Position numbers and translations under genes: made by a program
Shown here: positions 44,587 through 52,640 of the stretch, piece by piece
How positions within the stretch are numbered: position 1 is the stretch's first letter
Layout of the letters: each line of letters starts with the position of its first letter
Notes under the pieces: generated by a model
Told to the model about the DNA's origin: nothing
Databases searched by the model: none
The model's input: the letters and a program-made list of their open reading frames with translations, nothing else
Assembly: GCF_003589925.1 (NCBI RefSeq)
Contig: NZ_CP032382.1
Span: 4,960,001-5,024,000 of the forward strand
Direction of reading: 5' to 3'
Length of the DNA: 64,000 nt
Source: Chryseolinea soli
GTDB taxonomy: Bacteria; Bacteroidota; Bacteroidia; Cytophagales; Cyclobacteriaceae

Positions 44587-44602
44587 GTCCCTGTCGGATC
44601 AC
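44587..44602 (+). mobile_element. Putative attachment site copy 2 (right end of first island segment)
   Basis: GTCCCTGTCGGATCAC, identical to the tRNA-Arg 3' end, followed directly by CTT and a strong terminator, as expected for the original tRNA terminus. Confidence 0.7.
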
Positions 44603-44604
44603 TT

Positions 44605-44640
44605 AAAGAGACGATCAATTTTGATCGTCTCTTTTTTTGT
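44605..44640 (+). terminator. Intrinsic terminator, probably the original tRNA-Arg terminator
   Basis: AAAGAGACGATC - AATTTT - GATCGTCTCTTT followed by a T-run; stem of 12-14 bp. It starts 3 bp after the second att copy. Confidence 0.85.
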
Positions 44641-44735
44641 TTCAATCCACATTACGCAGACTTTCATCGGTTGTTACTGAAGAACGCTTGAACAACTCTA
44701 ATCACGCTTTCTACATCTTATAAGGCTGATACGAG

Positions 44736-44760
44736 GTTGTTGGCGGACGACACCCAACAA
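44736..44760. repeat. Hairpin TTGTTGG ... CCAACAA
   Basis: TTGTTGG (44737-44743), 10-nt centre CGGACGACAC, CCAACAA (44754-44760). Related in sequence to the perfect hairpin at 18484-18506. Confidence 0.5.
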
Positions 44761-44770
44761 TGAACGAACG

Positions 44771-45127
44771 TTATTTTCCGACAATTTTCTTTCGGTGTTC
44801 TATTCCCCAATCTGTCAGATTGCTGATTATGGTTTGTAGCGTATTGCCGTGTGCTGTAAGTTCATATTGAACCGATATGGGTTGTGTATCTAAAACGGTT
44901 CGTTTGACCAATTGATTGATTTCCAATTCCTTTAATTCTTTGCTCAACATTCTGTTGGAAAGTCCTTCTATATCATTCAGAATATCGGAAAATCGTCTTT
45001 TGCCGTAACAGCAAATAGACGTGATAATAGCAATCTTCCATTTCCCATTCAGCACGTCCATTGAATCTTGAACGGCTCTCACTCTTTTCTTTTGCTCCTG
45101 TTGAAACTCTTCTATTTTACACCCCAT
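44771..45127 (-). CDS. HxlR-family transcriptional regulator
   Basis: 118 aa winged-helix protein. DVLNGKWKIAIITSICCYGK, RFSDILNDIEGLSNRMLSKE and YELTAHGNTLQTII are the HxlR signature blocks. Divergent from an SDR gene across 122 bp of motif-rich DNA, the usual arrangement for a self- and neighbour-controlling HxlR regulator. It has Cys3 near the N-terminus and Cys39/Cys40 in the helix region; some HxlR proteins sense electrophiles or disulphide stress through cysteines. Confidence 0.88.
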   Translation of the reverse strand: MGCKIEEFQQEQKKRVRAVQDSMDVLNGKWKIAIITSICCYGKRRFSDILNDIEGLSNRMLSKELKELEINQLVKRTVLDTQPISVQYELTAHGNTLQTIISNLTDWGIEHRKKIVGK

Positions 45128-45249
45128 AATGTTACTCGGTTACACCGATGTTACTTTGTTGAACCGATGATACAGTTACTATTCAGTACAAAGTTACCAA
45201 AAATAACTTCCGTAATCTAGCTTTGTTGCTCACAATCAAAAATCAAAAA
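45128..45249. promoter_or_regulatory. Divergent HxlR/SDR control region
   Basis: Rightward -7 box TAGCTTTG at 45218-45225 fits TAnnTTTG exactly; a weak -33 (TTAC) lies 21 bp upstream. Repeated ACCGATG (at about 45147 and 45163) and GTTACT/GTTACC motifs (five occurrences) are candidate regulator sites. The -7 position implies a transcript start near 45232, which excludes the TTG at 45223 as start codon. Confidence 0.55.
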
Positions 45250-46020
45250 ATGAGTAAACTGAAAAACAAGGTTGCCGTGATTACAGGCGGCAATAGCGGT
45301 ATCGGGTTTGGTATTGCTGAAGCTTTTAAAAACGAAGGCGCAGTTGGTGCAATCGCCGGACGAAATGAGACTACACTGAACAGCGCTGTTGAAACCCTGG
45401 GGGGTAATTTTATAGGTGTAAAAGGAGACGTAACAAATCTTGATGACCTGGAGAACCTGTATAGGGCTACGGTTGATAAGTTCGGGAAGATAGACGCATT
45501 GGTCGTGAATGCAGGTGGCGTTGTGGACGGGATTCCTTTGATGGCGATAACCGATGCAACGGAAGAAGGTTACGACCGCTATATGGACCTGAATTTAAAA
45601 AGTGTGTATTTCACCGTAAAAAAGTCGCTTCCTTTTTTAAATGACGGCGCTTCCATTATACTGATCGCATCGAACGCCGCACATCGGGCAGCACCCGGAG
45701 CGACGATATATGCCGCGGCAAAAGCAGCCGTTATTTCATTGGGCAGAGGCTTATCGATTGATTTATTGTCAAGGAGAATAAGGGTGAATACAATTTCGCC
45801 TGGCTCAATTGATACGCCGGTTTTTGGAAAGATGGTACCGCAGGATCTGGTGGACCAGGTGAAGCAAATCTGGATAGATCTTACGCCGCTTGGCAGGCAA
45901 GGGACTCCGGCTGAGATCGGAAAAACGGCTGTATTTTTAGCTTCCGACGATTCATCATTCATCGTAGGCGCCGATATCTTAGCGGATGGCGGTATGGCTA
46001 ATGCCTTCTCCGTGAAATAA
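45250..46020 (+). CDS. SDR-family NAD(P)-dependent oxidoreductase
   Basis: Classical short-chain dehydrogenase, 256 aa: cofactor loop TGGNSGIG (12-19), NAG motif (VVNAGG), catalytic YxxxK in IYAAAKAAVISLG, and the C-terminal GADILADGGMANAFSVK. ATG 45250 is chosen by the promoter position. Probably regulated by the divergent HxlR gene and cotranscribed with the next SDR, 26 bp downstream. Confidence 0.92.
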   Translation: MSKLKNKVAVITGGNSGIGFGIAEAFKNEGAVGAIAGRNETTLNSAVETLGGNFIGVKGDVTNLDDLENLYRATVDKFGKIDALVVNAGGVVDGIPLMAITDATEEGYDRYMDLNLKSVYFTVKKSLPFLNDGASIILIASNAAHRAAPGATIYAAAKAAVISLGRGLSIDLLSRRIRVNTISPGSIDTPVFGKMVPQDLVDQVKQIWIDLTPLGRQGTPAEIGKTAVFLASDDSSFIVGADILADGGMANAFSVK

Positions 46021-46046
46021 AACTTATCAACAAACACTAGAAAATG

Positions 46047-46805
46047 ATGAGTAAACTAAAAAACAAAGTAGCGATAGTTACGGGCGCTTCGAAAGGAATA
46101 GGTGCATCTATCGCAAAACACTTTGCCAAGGAAGGTGCAAAGGTTGTTGTAAACTATGCTTCAAGCAGAGAAGCCGCAGATAGCGTAGTTAAGGAGATAA
46201 CCGACAATGGAGGCATAGCCATTTCGCTGCAGGGCGATGTATCGAAAGAAGCCGATGTGATCAGGCTCTTTGAAGAATCAAAGAAGGCTTTCGGCGCGTT
46301 GGATATTTTGGTAAACAACGCAGCCTTTCAAGGATACACACCTATTGAACAGGTATCAGCGGATACTTTTCATCAGCATTTCAACGTCAATGTTTTGGGT
46401 GCTATACTTGCTATCCAAGCATCTTTGAAGCTGTTTGGTGATAAGGGTGGCAATATCATCAATATCAGTTCGGGTGCAAGCAAAATGCCTCTTCCGGCAG
46501 CTTCGTTGTACTCTGCAACTAAAGCGGCATTAGATGCCATAACGATTTCTTTGTCGAAAGAACTGGGTGCAAAAAACATTCGTATCAATTCTATTTTGCC
46601 GGGTGCAACGGAAACAGAAGGTGCAAGTAGTGCGGGTGTCACCACCGGCAGTGAGTATGAAAAAATGTTTATTGCCAATACACCGCTTGGCCGTAGAGGT
46701 CAGCCCGAAGATATTGCGAAAGTTGCCGTATTTCTTGCTTCCGATGATGCAGCTTGGATTACGGGAGAGCAAATTTCCGTTTCGGGCGGTATGTATGGCT
46801 TTTAA
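46047..46805 (+). CDS. SDR-family oxidoreductase (glucose/3-ketoacyl reductase-like)
   Basis: 252 aa. TGASKGIG cofactor loop, VNNAAFQG, LYSATKAALDAITISLSKEL with the catalytic Tyr and Lys, and LASDDAAWITGEQISVSGGM at the C-terminus. The N-terminal MSKLKNKVA is nearly the same as that of the preceding gene, so the pair may derive from duplication or share a fused start. Either of two adjacent ATGs (46044, 46047) can serve. A short SDR tail follows at 46824. Confidence 0.92.
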   Translation: MSKLKNKVAIVTGASKGIGASIAKHFAKEGAKVVVNYASSREAADSVVKEITDNGGIAISLQGDVSKEADVIRLFEESKKAFGALDILVNNAAFQGYTPIEQVSADTFHQHFNVNVLGAILAIQASLKLFGDKGGNIINISSGASKMPLPAASLYSATKAALDAITISLSKELGAKNIRINSILPGATETEGASSAGVTTGSEYEKMFIANTPLGRRGQPEDIAKVAVFLASDDAAWITGEQISVSGGMYGF

Positions 46806-46823
46806 ATTCCTAAACCCGAAAAA

Positions 46824-46880
46824 ATGAAAGGCAATGGGACGGAATTATTGGTTGACGGTGGTTTCACAACTACGCACTAG
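46824..46880 (+). pseudogene. C-terminal scrap of a third SDR
   Basis: Reads KGNGTELLVDGGFTTTH then stop: the last 17 or so residues of an SDR with no body. Suggests that a third tandem SDR was lost by deletion or recombination. Confidence 0.55.
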
Positions 46881-46910
46881 AATAATTGTTTCAAAAGTAT
46901 AAGTTTTTTC

Positions 46911-46948
46911 AAATCCCTGCTTCTTCCGGAAACAGGGATTTTTTTTGT
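46911..46948 (+). terminator. Intrinsic terminator of the SDR operon
   Basis: AAATCCCTG (46911-46919), 13-nt loop, CAGGGATTT (46933-46941), followed by a T-run. Confidence 0.8.
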
Positions 46949-47170
46949 TGCTATAGTCGAGAGCCGAAGATGTCAAGAATGGATTCCATCGACCGGTTGT
47001 TTAGCAAAGTGGAGGGCAGCCACATAGTCCTCACGAAATATTTGAAGGTGGTCAAAAACCAGAAGTCCCGTGTCACCCCGATAACCAAAGCTAAACATGC
47101 GTTTCGCTGGAACTAAAGCTGAAAGCAGTACCGTCGCTGATACTGCGCTGTGTCTGTCTCGCAGCAATAC

Positions 47171-47857
47171 TTATGTGGCGGCTCGTGTTTTGTCAGGGTC
47201 AAATAACTTCCACTTTCCCTCAGATACGACTTCTATAGTGCTGTCAACAAATTTAATCGCCGTTTGATCATCAATCATATAAGAGGGTACAAGTAGCGTC
47301 TTTGCCAACTTTTCCTGATTTGCTAAAGAATTATCGGGGAACTGCTCATGGTCAAGATGAGGATGTATGGCAAAATCGACCATTCCCAAACACTTATCAC
47401 TATTCGGGGGTAAAGTATGATTGCCATAGGTAGTTCCAAAGCGTGTCATGATCATACTTCCGGCACTCAAACCCACATACACCATTTTGTGTAGCAGCGA
47501 TGGTAACATTTCTGCCAGCCCGGATTGTTGCATCCAATAACAAAGATATTGACAGTCACCACCACCGACCAGCAGGGCATCGGTCTCTTGAAGCATGGGC
47601 ACCCAAAGTTCTTTTTTTATGGTGGGTAGTGCTGTAAGCTCCAACACTCCCAAAGATTTCCAACCCGCTTCGCAAAAAGGATCACCTAACGTTCCGCAGA
47701 TCACTCCCCTTATGATTTCAGCACCACCGCGTATGCCGTAAATAGCCGTAGGAACGAAGAGCGCTTTTGAGTCTTCAATGGGTTTGCCCAACAGGTCAAC
47801 CAATGCGTTGCGGATGCTTTTGTTGCTGATACCAGCCGAGGTGAGGAGAAGTTTCAT
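47171..47857 (-). CDS. Peptidase E-like (family S51) protein
   Basis: 228 aa with ATG at 47857 (MKLLLTSAGISNKSI). The nucleophile elbow VGLSAGSMIM places the catalytic Ser at 131; ALLVGGGDCQYL and a late HPHLDHEQFP fit the S51 aspartyl dipeptidase/PepE fold. PepE cleaves Asp-X dipeptides in the cytoplasm; members of this group in Gram-positives and Bacteroidota are often of unknown substrate. A 290-bp stretch without a gene lies upstream of its stop (46881-47170), apart from the terminator. Confidence 0.85.
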   Translation of the reverse strand: MKLLLTSAGISNKSIRNALVDLLGKPIEDSKALFVPTAIYGIRGGAEIIRGVICGTLGDPFCEAGWKSLGVLELTALPTIKKELWVPMLQETDALLVGGGDCQYLCYWMQQSGLAEMLPSLLHKMVYVGLSAGSMIMTRFGTTYGNHTLPPNSDKCLGMVDFAIHPHLDHEQFPDNSLANQEKLAKTLLVPSYMIDDQTAIKFVDSTIEVVSEGKWKLFDPDKTRAAT

Positions 47858-48010
47858 ATTTATGCCTTCGTTATCATGACACAAATCTCGCCCACGAAAA
47901 CATTGTCATCGCAGGCGTAATGCGACAACTGTAAGGCTAAATGCGACAAAACTCTACTCAAAATTGAAAGCAGACCGGCCAAAGGCAAGGGTGTTGTGTG
48001 CCCGTGCTAA

Positions 48011-48520
48011 TTACAGAAGTCTGCGTTTCAATTTCTCTTTTCTATCCTCCGGTGGCACTTTGGTCATTGCCAAAATGAATTCAGCTAGTTTAACTTCGTC
48101 AACGGCAACTTGTCCAAGTGAAATATTTATTTGCTGCGGACCAAAGTCAACTAAATTTGAAAGTGATCTGGCAAATTTTTCTTTCTTGATTGACGGTAAG
48201 TAGTTCTTGTCCACTGTCAAAACAACAAATTTTTGCCCTAACAGATCAATGGAATATGCGCCTTTAATAATGTCCCAATTAATGAAGTCTGTATAGGTTG
48301 TCCGATCAAATACACCGAATTCGTTTATGATGATTTGTGGTCGTCTGTCAAGCAGATGATAGATTCCAATGGGATAACCAATGCCGAATAAACCAGCAAT
48401 CCCATACCCAACCAAGGTGTCCGTCTGCATCGAAAGAATTACTCCACACATAACGAAGAATGAACAACGCAACATCAGTTTCGTTGCTTTCCACGGGGAG
48501 TTATAGAGTTTAATGTCCAT
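48011..48520 (-). CDS. STM3941-like membrane protein
   Basis: 169 aa. It begins MDIKLYNSPWKATKLMLRCS, has two membrane helices (about 18-35 and 38-56), then a PH-like beta domain (IIINEFGVFDRTTYTDFINW) and a basic tail (EDRKEKLKRRLL). This architecture matches the STM3941 family of unknown function, often found on mobile or accessory DNA. Confidence 0.75.
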   Translation of the reverse strand: MDIKLYNSPWKATKLMLRCSFFVMCGVILSMQTDTLVGYGIAGLFGIGYPIGIYHLLDRRPQIIINEFGVFDRTTYTDFINWDIIKGAYSIDLLGQKFVVLTVDKNYLPSIKKEKFARSLSNLVDFGPQQINISLGQVAVDEVKLAEFILAMTKVPPEDRKEKLKRRLL

Positions 48521-48653
48521 TGATTAGAAGTGGAATCTGTCGTGGCGCATGGCTGACACTATTTGATAGATACACCTACTCCATCTATTTCACTATTGTC
48601 TTTTTCCGATAATGCATCCATTCACATAACAGGATGCCCGGATTCTCATCCTA

Positions 48654-50447
48654 TTATGGCATTCTTTTGCTTGAGGATGAACTTCTGATTTCCGATACCT
48701 TTACGGCGCTAACAGGTTTTGATTCATTCCCGAACCTCTTTCGGACATAGGTTAGAATCGACGCGAGGGCATGATCGTCCAGATGACTGTGCTTTGGCAT
48801 GAGTCCATTATAGGTCTTTCCTTTGACCACGATGTCCCCCTGAATTCCATTCAGTACAACACCGATCAGTTTTTCTTCGGACCCTGAGACCCACTCGGAA
48901 TCGACCAATGGAGGGAAGCGGTTGTTGTCCCCTTTTCCATCGCCCTGATGGCATGCCATGCAATAGGTATTATACAGGATCCTGCCACTATAGGTGTCCC
49001 CCTCTTGCACCAAATCCTTGACCGGGTCGGGGTCCCTGATATAGCTTTGGGTCTTCTTTCGATTTTCCATGGCGGCCAATTCGGATGGCCCAAATTTGTC
49101 CTTGTCCCCTTTATACATGACCCTCCAGATCTTTCCTTGATTGGATTCGCTGATATAGAGGGACCCATCCGGGCCTGTTGAAAGTCCCATCGGCCGATAG
49201 ACGGCATCGCTGGTATTCTTAACGATATCGACCCCGGCAAAGCCATCGGCAAAAACCTCCCATTCCCCAGTAGCATTACCGTTCTCATCAAAGGGCGCAA
49301 AACAGACTATGAAACCGGACATGGGGTAGGGTGCACGGTCCGTAGATCCATGAAAGGCAACAAAGACGCCGTTGTTATAGCGCTTTGGGAATTGGTTGCC
49401 CTGGTAGAACATAACATCCATGGGGGCCCAATGTCCTGGAAACCCGATAGCGGGCTCGTTGTATCCGCCAGCCTTGCCTACGATTTTGCCATCGCCGCCG
49501 TATCCGGGCTGCAAGACGTTTTTCTTTTGAAGTTGATCATAATAGGCATAGGGCCACCCATAATCGGACCCTTCTGTCACCTTCATAAGGGTCTCGGAGG
49601 GGAGCATGGCGGCCTGCCAATCTGTATAGAGGCCGGGAAAAATGGTATGGAAATTATCGATCCCGTTCCCTACGGCATACAGACTTTTGTCTTTAGGATT
49701 CCATTTCATCCCCACGATACTTCGGATACCGGTTGCGAATTTGGTCCCATCTTCTTGGGTCAGGTTGATCTTATTGGCATCGAACCGCCATATCCCCGCA
49801 TGGTTCTCCAACTCAGGACAGGGGTCCAACCCTTTTCCGTTTGGTATTCCGACAGGTCCATACTTTTCCATGTCCTGGCATGCGTCAGAGGGGGCGCCAA
49901 AAGGCACGTACATATTTCCCTTGTCATCAAACGCAACGGGCTTTGTCGTATGCCAGTTCCTTGCTACGTTGGGATCCAGATCCGTCAGTACCACTTCGGG
50001 TTCACCTGGGGGGACCAATTCACCCGGGGTCATTTTGGTCCGGAAGATATGTTTTCGGGTACTGACATACAGGTAGCCATGATGTATCGTAATACCCGTG
50101 GCACCCTTGCCTTGATCCAGATAATTTCCGAAGCGGATAACGCTATCAGCCTTGCCGTCATGGTCGAGGTCCCGTATTCCAACGGTTCCTTTGCCATCGT
50201 CGGAATGCTGAAGCTGGGCATAGATATCACCATTGTCGTTCACGGCAATATGCCGGGTCTCACCAATACTGTCAACGACCACCAGCGCTTCGAAACCTCC
50301 GGGAAGAAATAGGCCACCGTCATCTTTATCAGCCATTGGCAAAGTTGTTCCCGATGGACTGGAACACTGCACGAATGCAAGTACTAAAAGCAAACTCAAT
50401 GGCGCTTTGAAAATATTCGTCAACGGTTTCCTGAAATCTAAGTTCAT
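48654..50447 (-). CDS. PQQ/sorbosone-dehydrogenase-like lipoprotein with C-terminal cytochrome c domain
   Basis: 597 aa. The leader ends FVQCSSPS (lipobox Cys28). The six-bladed propeller of soluble glucose/L-sorbosone dehydrogenases spans about residues 50-455 (HIAVNDNGDIYA, GATGITIHHGYLYVS, NWHTTKPVAFDDKGNMYVPF, YGWPYAYYD). A class I cytochrome c domain follows, with CMACH at about residue 505 and an axial Met in GLMPKHSHL. Expected to oxidise a sugar or alcohol in the periplasm and pass electrons to the respiratory chain. Base usage differs a little from core genes; lies inside the second island segment. Confidence 0.88.
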   Translation of the reverse strand: MNLDFRKPLTNIFKAPLSLLLVLAFVQCSSPSGTTLPMADKDDGGLFLPGGFEALVVVDSIGETRHIAVNDNGDIYAQLQHSDDGKGTVGIRDLDHDGKADSVIRFGNYLDQGKGATGITIHHGYLYVSTRKHIFRTKMTPGELVPPGEPEVVLTDLDPNVARNWHTTKPVAFDDKGNMYVPFGAPSDACQDMEKYGPVGIPNGKGLDPCPELENHAGIWRFDANKINLTQEDGTKFATGIRSIVGMKWNPKDKSLYAVGNGIDNFHTIFPGLYTDWQAAMLPSETLMKVTEGSDYGWPYAYYDQLQKKNVLQPGYGGDGKIVGKAGGYNEPAIGFPGHWAPMDVMFYQGNQFPKRYNNGVFVAFHGSTDRAPYPMSGFIVCFAPFDENGNATGEWEVFADGFAGVDIVKNTSDAVYRPMGLSTGPDGSLYISESNQGKIWRVMYKGDKDKFGPSELAAMENRKKTQSYIRDPDPVKDLVQEGDTYSGRILYNTYCMACHQGDGKGDNNRFPPLVDSEWVSGSEEKLIGVVLNGIQGDIVVKGKTYNGLMPKHSHLDDHALASILTYVRKRFGNESKPVSAVKVSEIRSSSSSKRMP

Positions 50448-50526
50448 ATGCTTTCCGATGGAAATTCAAGTTGTATTACCTAAAGATAAATCGATGACTA
50501 GATATTTATAGTAAAATACTTGATTT

Positions 50527-50540
50527 CTGTCGGATCACTT
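50527..50540 (+). mobile_element. Putative attachment site copy 3
   Basis: CTGTCGGATCACTT, identical to 44591-44604 (14 nt) and sharing 12 nt with the tRNA-Arg 3' end. It could be the far end of a second, tandem integrated segment (44.6-50.5 kb). Confidence 0.5.
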
Positions 50541-50615
50541 CTTGGAAGTCAGATGAAATGGCTTGTCCTATTTTTATTGGTTGACAAATTTCAGGCAAGC
50601 CGGGCCGCGACGACA

Positions 50616-51380
50616 TTAATCCCAAATGCCATTCTGCACCGTAAATATCACCGGCTGACCATCCGTCACCATAATGGTGTGCTCATGCTGTGCAACAAAA
50701 CCACCTCTATTCCCGCGCAGCGTCCAGCCATCGGCTTGTGTGGCGGCAAGGGTTGACCGTGTTGAAATGAAGGTCTCGATCGCTACTACCGAATTCTTTT
50801 TGAAACGCGCCGTGTTATGCCGGTCGCAGTAGTTCGCGATCTCGTGGGGTTCTTCGTGCAAGCCGCGACCAATGCCGTGCCCGGTCAGATTTTTTATTAC
50901 CGTGTAGCCAGCTTTTTTGGCCTCCGTCTCGATCAATCTTCCGATCTCCGATATTCTGACACCACCGGTGATTTGGCTGATCGCCTTTCTCAATATCGCT
51001 TTCGATGCTTCTACCAATTTGCCGTGGCCGTGGATATCTTCGCCCAATACAAACGAGCCGCCATTGTCGGCCCAATAGCCGTTTAGTTCTGCCGATACAT
51101 CAATATTTATCAGGTCTCCTTCTTTCAGGATTTTATCCGCGGTGGGTATGCCGTGCGCAGCTTCCTCGTTAATACTGATGCAGGTATAGCCGGGAAAACC
51201 ATAGGTTAGTTTTGGTGCCGAACGTGCGCCCAGCTGTGTCAGCAATTTGCCGCCATACTCGTCAAGCGCCTTTGTGGAGATGCCCGGTTTGGCAAATTCA
51301 CGCATCTTTTTGAGGGTGATGGCAACAGCATCACTTGCCTGTTGCATTCCAATTCTTTCGTCTTTGGTCGTGATAGACAT
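50616..51380 (-). CDS. map: Type I methionine aminopeptidase
   Basis: Removes N-terminal Met from nascent proteins; cytoplasmic di-metal enzyme. Ligands are visible in order: Asp (NIDVSAEL), Asp (WADNGGSF), His (GHGIGRGLHEEP), Glu (VVAIETFIS) and Glu (VAQHEHTIMV). ATG 51380 (MSITTKDERI) gives 254 aa, usual; a longer frame from 51413 adds an Ile/Lys-rich leader. Since it lies by the island rather than in a ribosomal operon, it may be a second, accessory copy. Confidence 0.93.
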   Translation of the reverse strand: MSITTKDERIGMQQASDAVAITLKKMREFAKPGISTKALDEYGGKLLTQLGARSAPKLTYGFPGYTCISINEEAAHGIPTADKILKEGDLINIDVSAELNGYWADNGGSFVLGEDIHGHGKLVEASKAILRKAISQITGGVRISEIGRLIETEAKKAGYTVIKNLTGHGIGRGLHEEPHEIANYCDRHNTARFKKNSVVAIETFISTRSTLAATQADGWTLRGNRGGFVAQHEHTIMVTDGQPVIFTVQNGIWD

Positions 51381-51526
51381 TTTAATTTTTTTTATCCCTA
51401 TCAAAATTAACAATTAATCGATAGCGGTGCCCATCGCCCTTCTAACTTCTTTCCGGGTAACATGAACAGCGGGGGACACGTTATTATCACCATGCGGACA
51501 CCCTATCCGGCTACAGATGGACTACT

Positions 51527-52111
51527 ATGATGGAATTCGATTTACTCCTTAAAAATATTGCCCGGCACGTGCAACTCGATCAGACCGAGATCGATTTTTT
51601 CACCTCCTTGTTGGAAAAGAAAAAATTAAAAAAGAAGAAATTTTTACTGAAGTTCGGGGAGATCTGTAAAACTGAAAACTTCATCGTCAAGGGTTGTTTA
51701 AGAGTGTATGCCGTTGATGGGAATGGTTTTGAACATATCGTGATGTTCGGCATTGAAGACTGGTGGGTGAGCGACCTCTTCAGTTTGTGGACAAATTCTC
51801 CAACGACCTATTACATTGATGCGTTAGAGGACACTGAACTTCTGCAAATTTCTAAGGCAAACCTCGACGCGCTTTATGAACGGGTTCCCAAGTTTGAACG
51901 ATTCTTTAGAATAATTCTTCAAAACGCTTACAGTGCTCAACAGCTTCGGATCAACCAGAATCTTTCTTATACAGCAGAGCAACGCTATCTTAACTTTGTT
52001 GAAAAATACCCGTCTTTTGCGCGGCGAATTCCTCAAAAACAAATATCCGCTTATCTCGGCATGACGCCCGTCTTCCTAAGTATGCTCCGGAAAAAGTTGA
52101 GTAAGAAGTGA
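51527..52111 (+). CDS. Crp/Fnr-family regulator (first)
   Basis: 194 aa. An N-terminal cyclic-nucleotide-binding-type jelly roll (CKTENFIVKGCLRVYAVDGN, MFGIEDWWVSDLFS), a dimer helix, and a C-terminal HTH ending IPQKQISAYLGMTPVFLSML. The recognition helix (TPVFLSML) lacks the Arg-Glu...Arg contact set of CRP, so its DNA target should differ from TGTGA. Upstream of doxX and a SnoaL-like gene, likely targets (inference). Confidence 0.88.
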   Translation: MMEFDLLLKNIARHVQLDQTEIDFFTSLLEKKKLKKKKFLLKFGEICKTENFIVKGCLRVYAVDGNGFEHIVMFGIEDWWVSDLFSLWTNSPTTYYIDALEDTELLQISKANLDALYERVPKFERFFRIILQNAYSAQQLRINQNLSYTAEQRYLNFVEKYPSFARRIPQKQISAYLGMTPVFLSMLRKKLSKK

Positions 52112-52187
52112 TTTCTTCAACTACTTTAATTTTTTTGACGTTGAATCTTCGTTTTTTTGTGCCCTGATAACAATTCAAAAGAAAAAA

Positions 52188-52634
52188 ATGACACAAAAGA
52201 TCTTCGCTACCCGTAACGACCTGACTGGTTTTATAACCCGCTTAACTCTCGGACTGGTGATGTTCCCACATGGGGCACAAAAAGTATTTGGCTGGTTTGG
52301 CGGCCCCGGGTTCACCGGTGAGATGAAGTTTTTTACTGAAACCTTGCGCATGCCCTGGCTACTGGCTTTCGCCGTGATCGTCATCGAATTTTTGGGGTCC
52401 ATCTCCCTGATCATTGGCTTTGCGTCGAGGCTTTGGGCGGTTGCTATGATTTTCCTTTTTATAGGCATCATCTTCACAGGGCATGTTGACAATGGTTTTT
52501 TTATGAATTGGTATGGCGATCAAAAAGGAGAGGGGTATGAATATCATTTGCTGATCATCGGCTTGTCCCTCGCAACGCTCATCGGTGGGAGCGGAAAATA
52601 TTCGGTTGATAGAATTTTGGTCGCGGATAAATAA
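52188..52634 (+). CDS. DoxX-family membrane protein
   Basis: 148 aa, four transmembrane helices. The N-terminal block GFITRLTLGLVMFPHGAQKV followed by FGWFGGPGFTG is the DoxX signature. The family is linked to redox and thiosulphate/quinone reactions in membranes; exact role here unknown. The stop is 6 bp before the preferred start of the next gene. Confidence 0.9.
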   Translation: MTQKIFATRNDLTGFITRLTLGLVMFPHGAQKVFGWFGGPGFTGEMKFFTETLRMPWLLAFAVIVIEFLGSISLIIGFASRLWAVAMIFLFIGIIFTGHVDNGFFMNWYGDQKGEGYEYHLLIIGLSLATLIGGSGKYSVDRILVADK

Positions 52635-52640
52635 TTGCAA

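Noticed and set aside
46886..47167. Short ORFs on both strands between the SDR terminator and peptidase E
   Set aside because: Neither frame resembles a protein family; the stretch includes the terminator and looks like decayed DNA.
41590..50540. Integrase, transposase or CRISPR array within the island
   Set aside because: Looked for in all frames given the att-like repeats; no tyrosine/serine recombinase motifs and no spaced direct repeats were seen.
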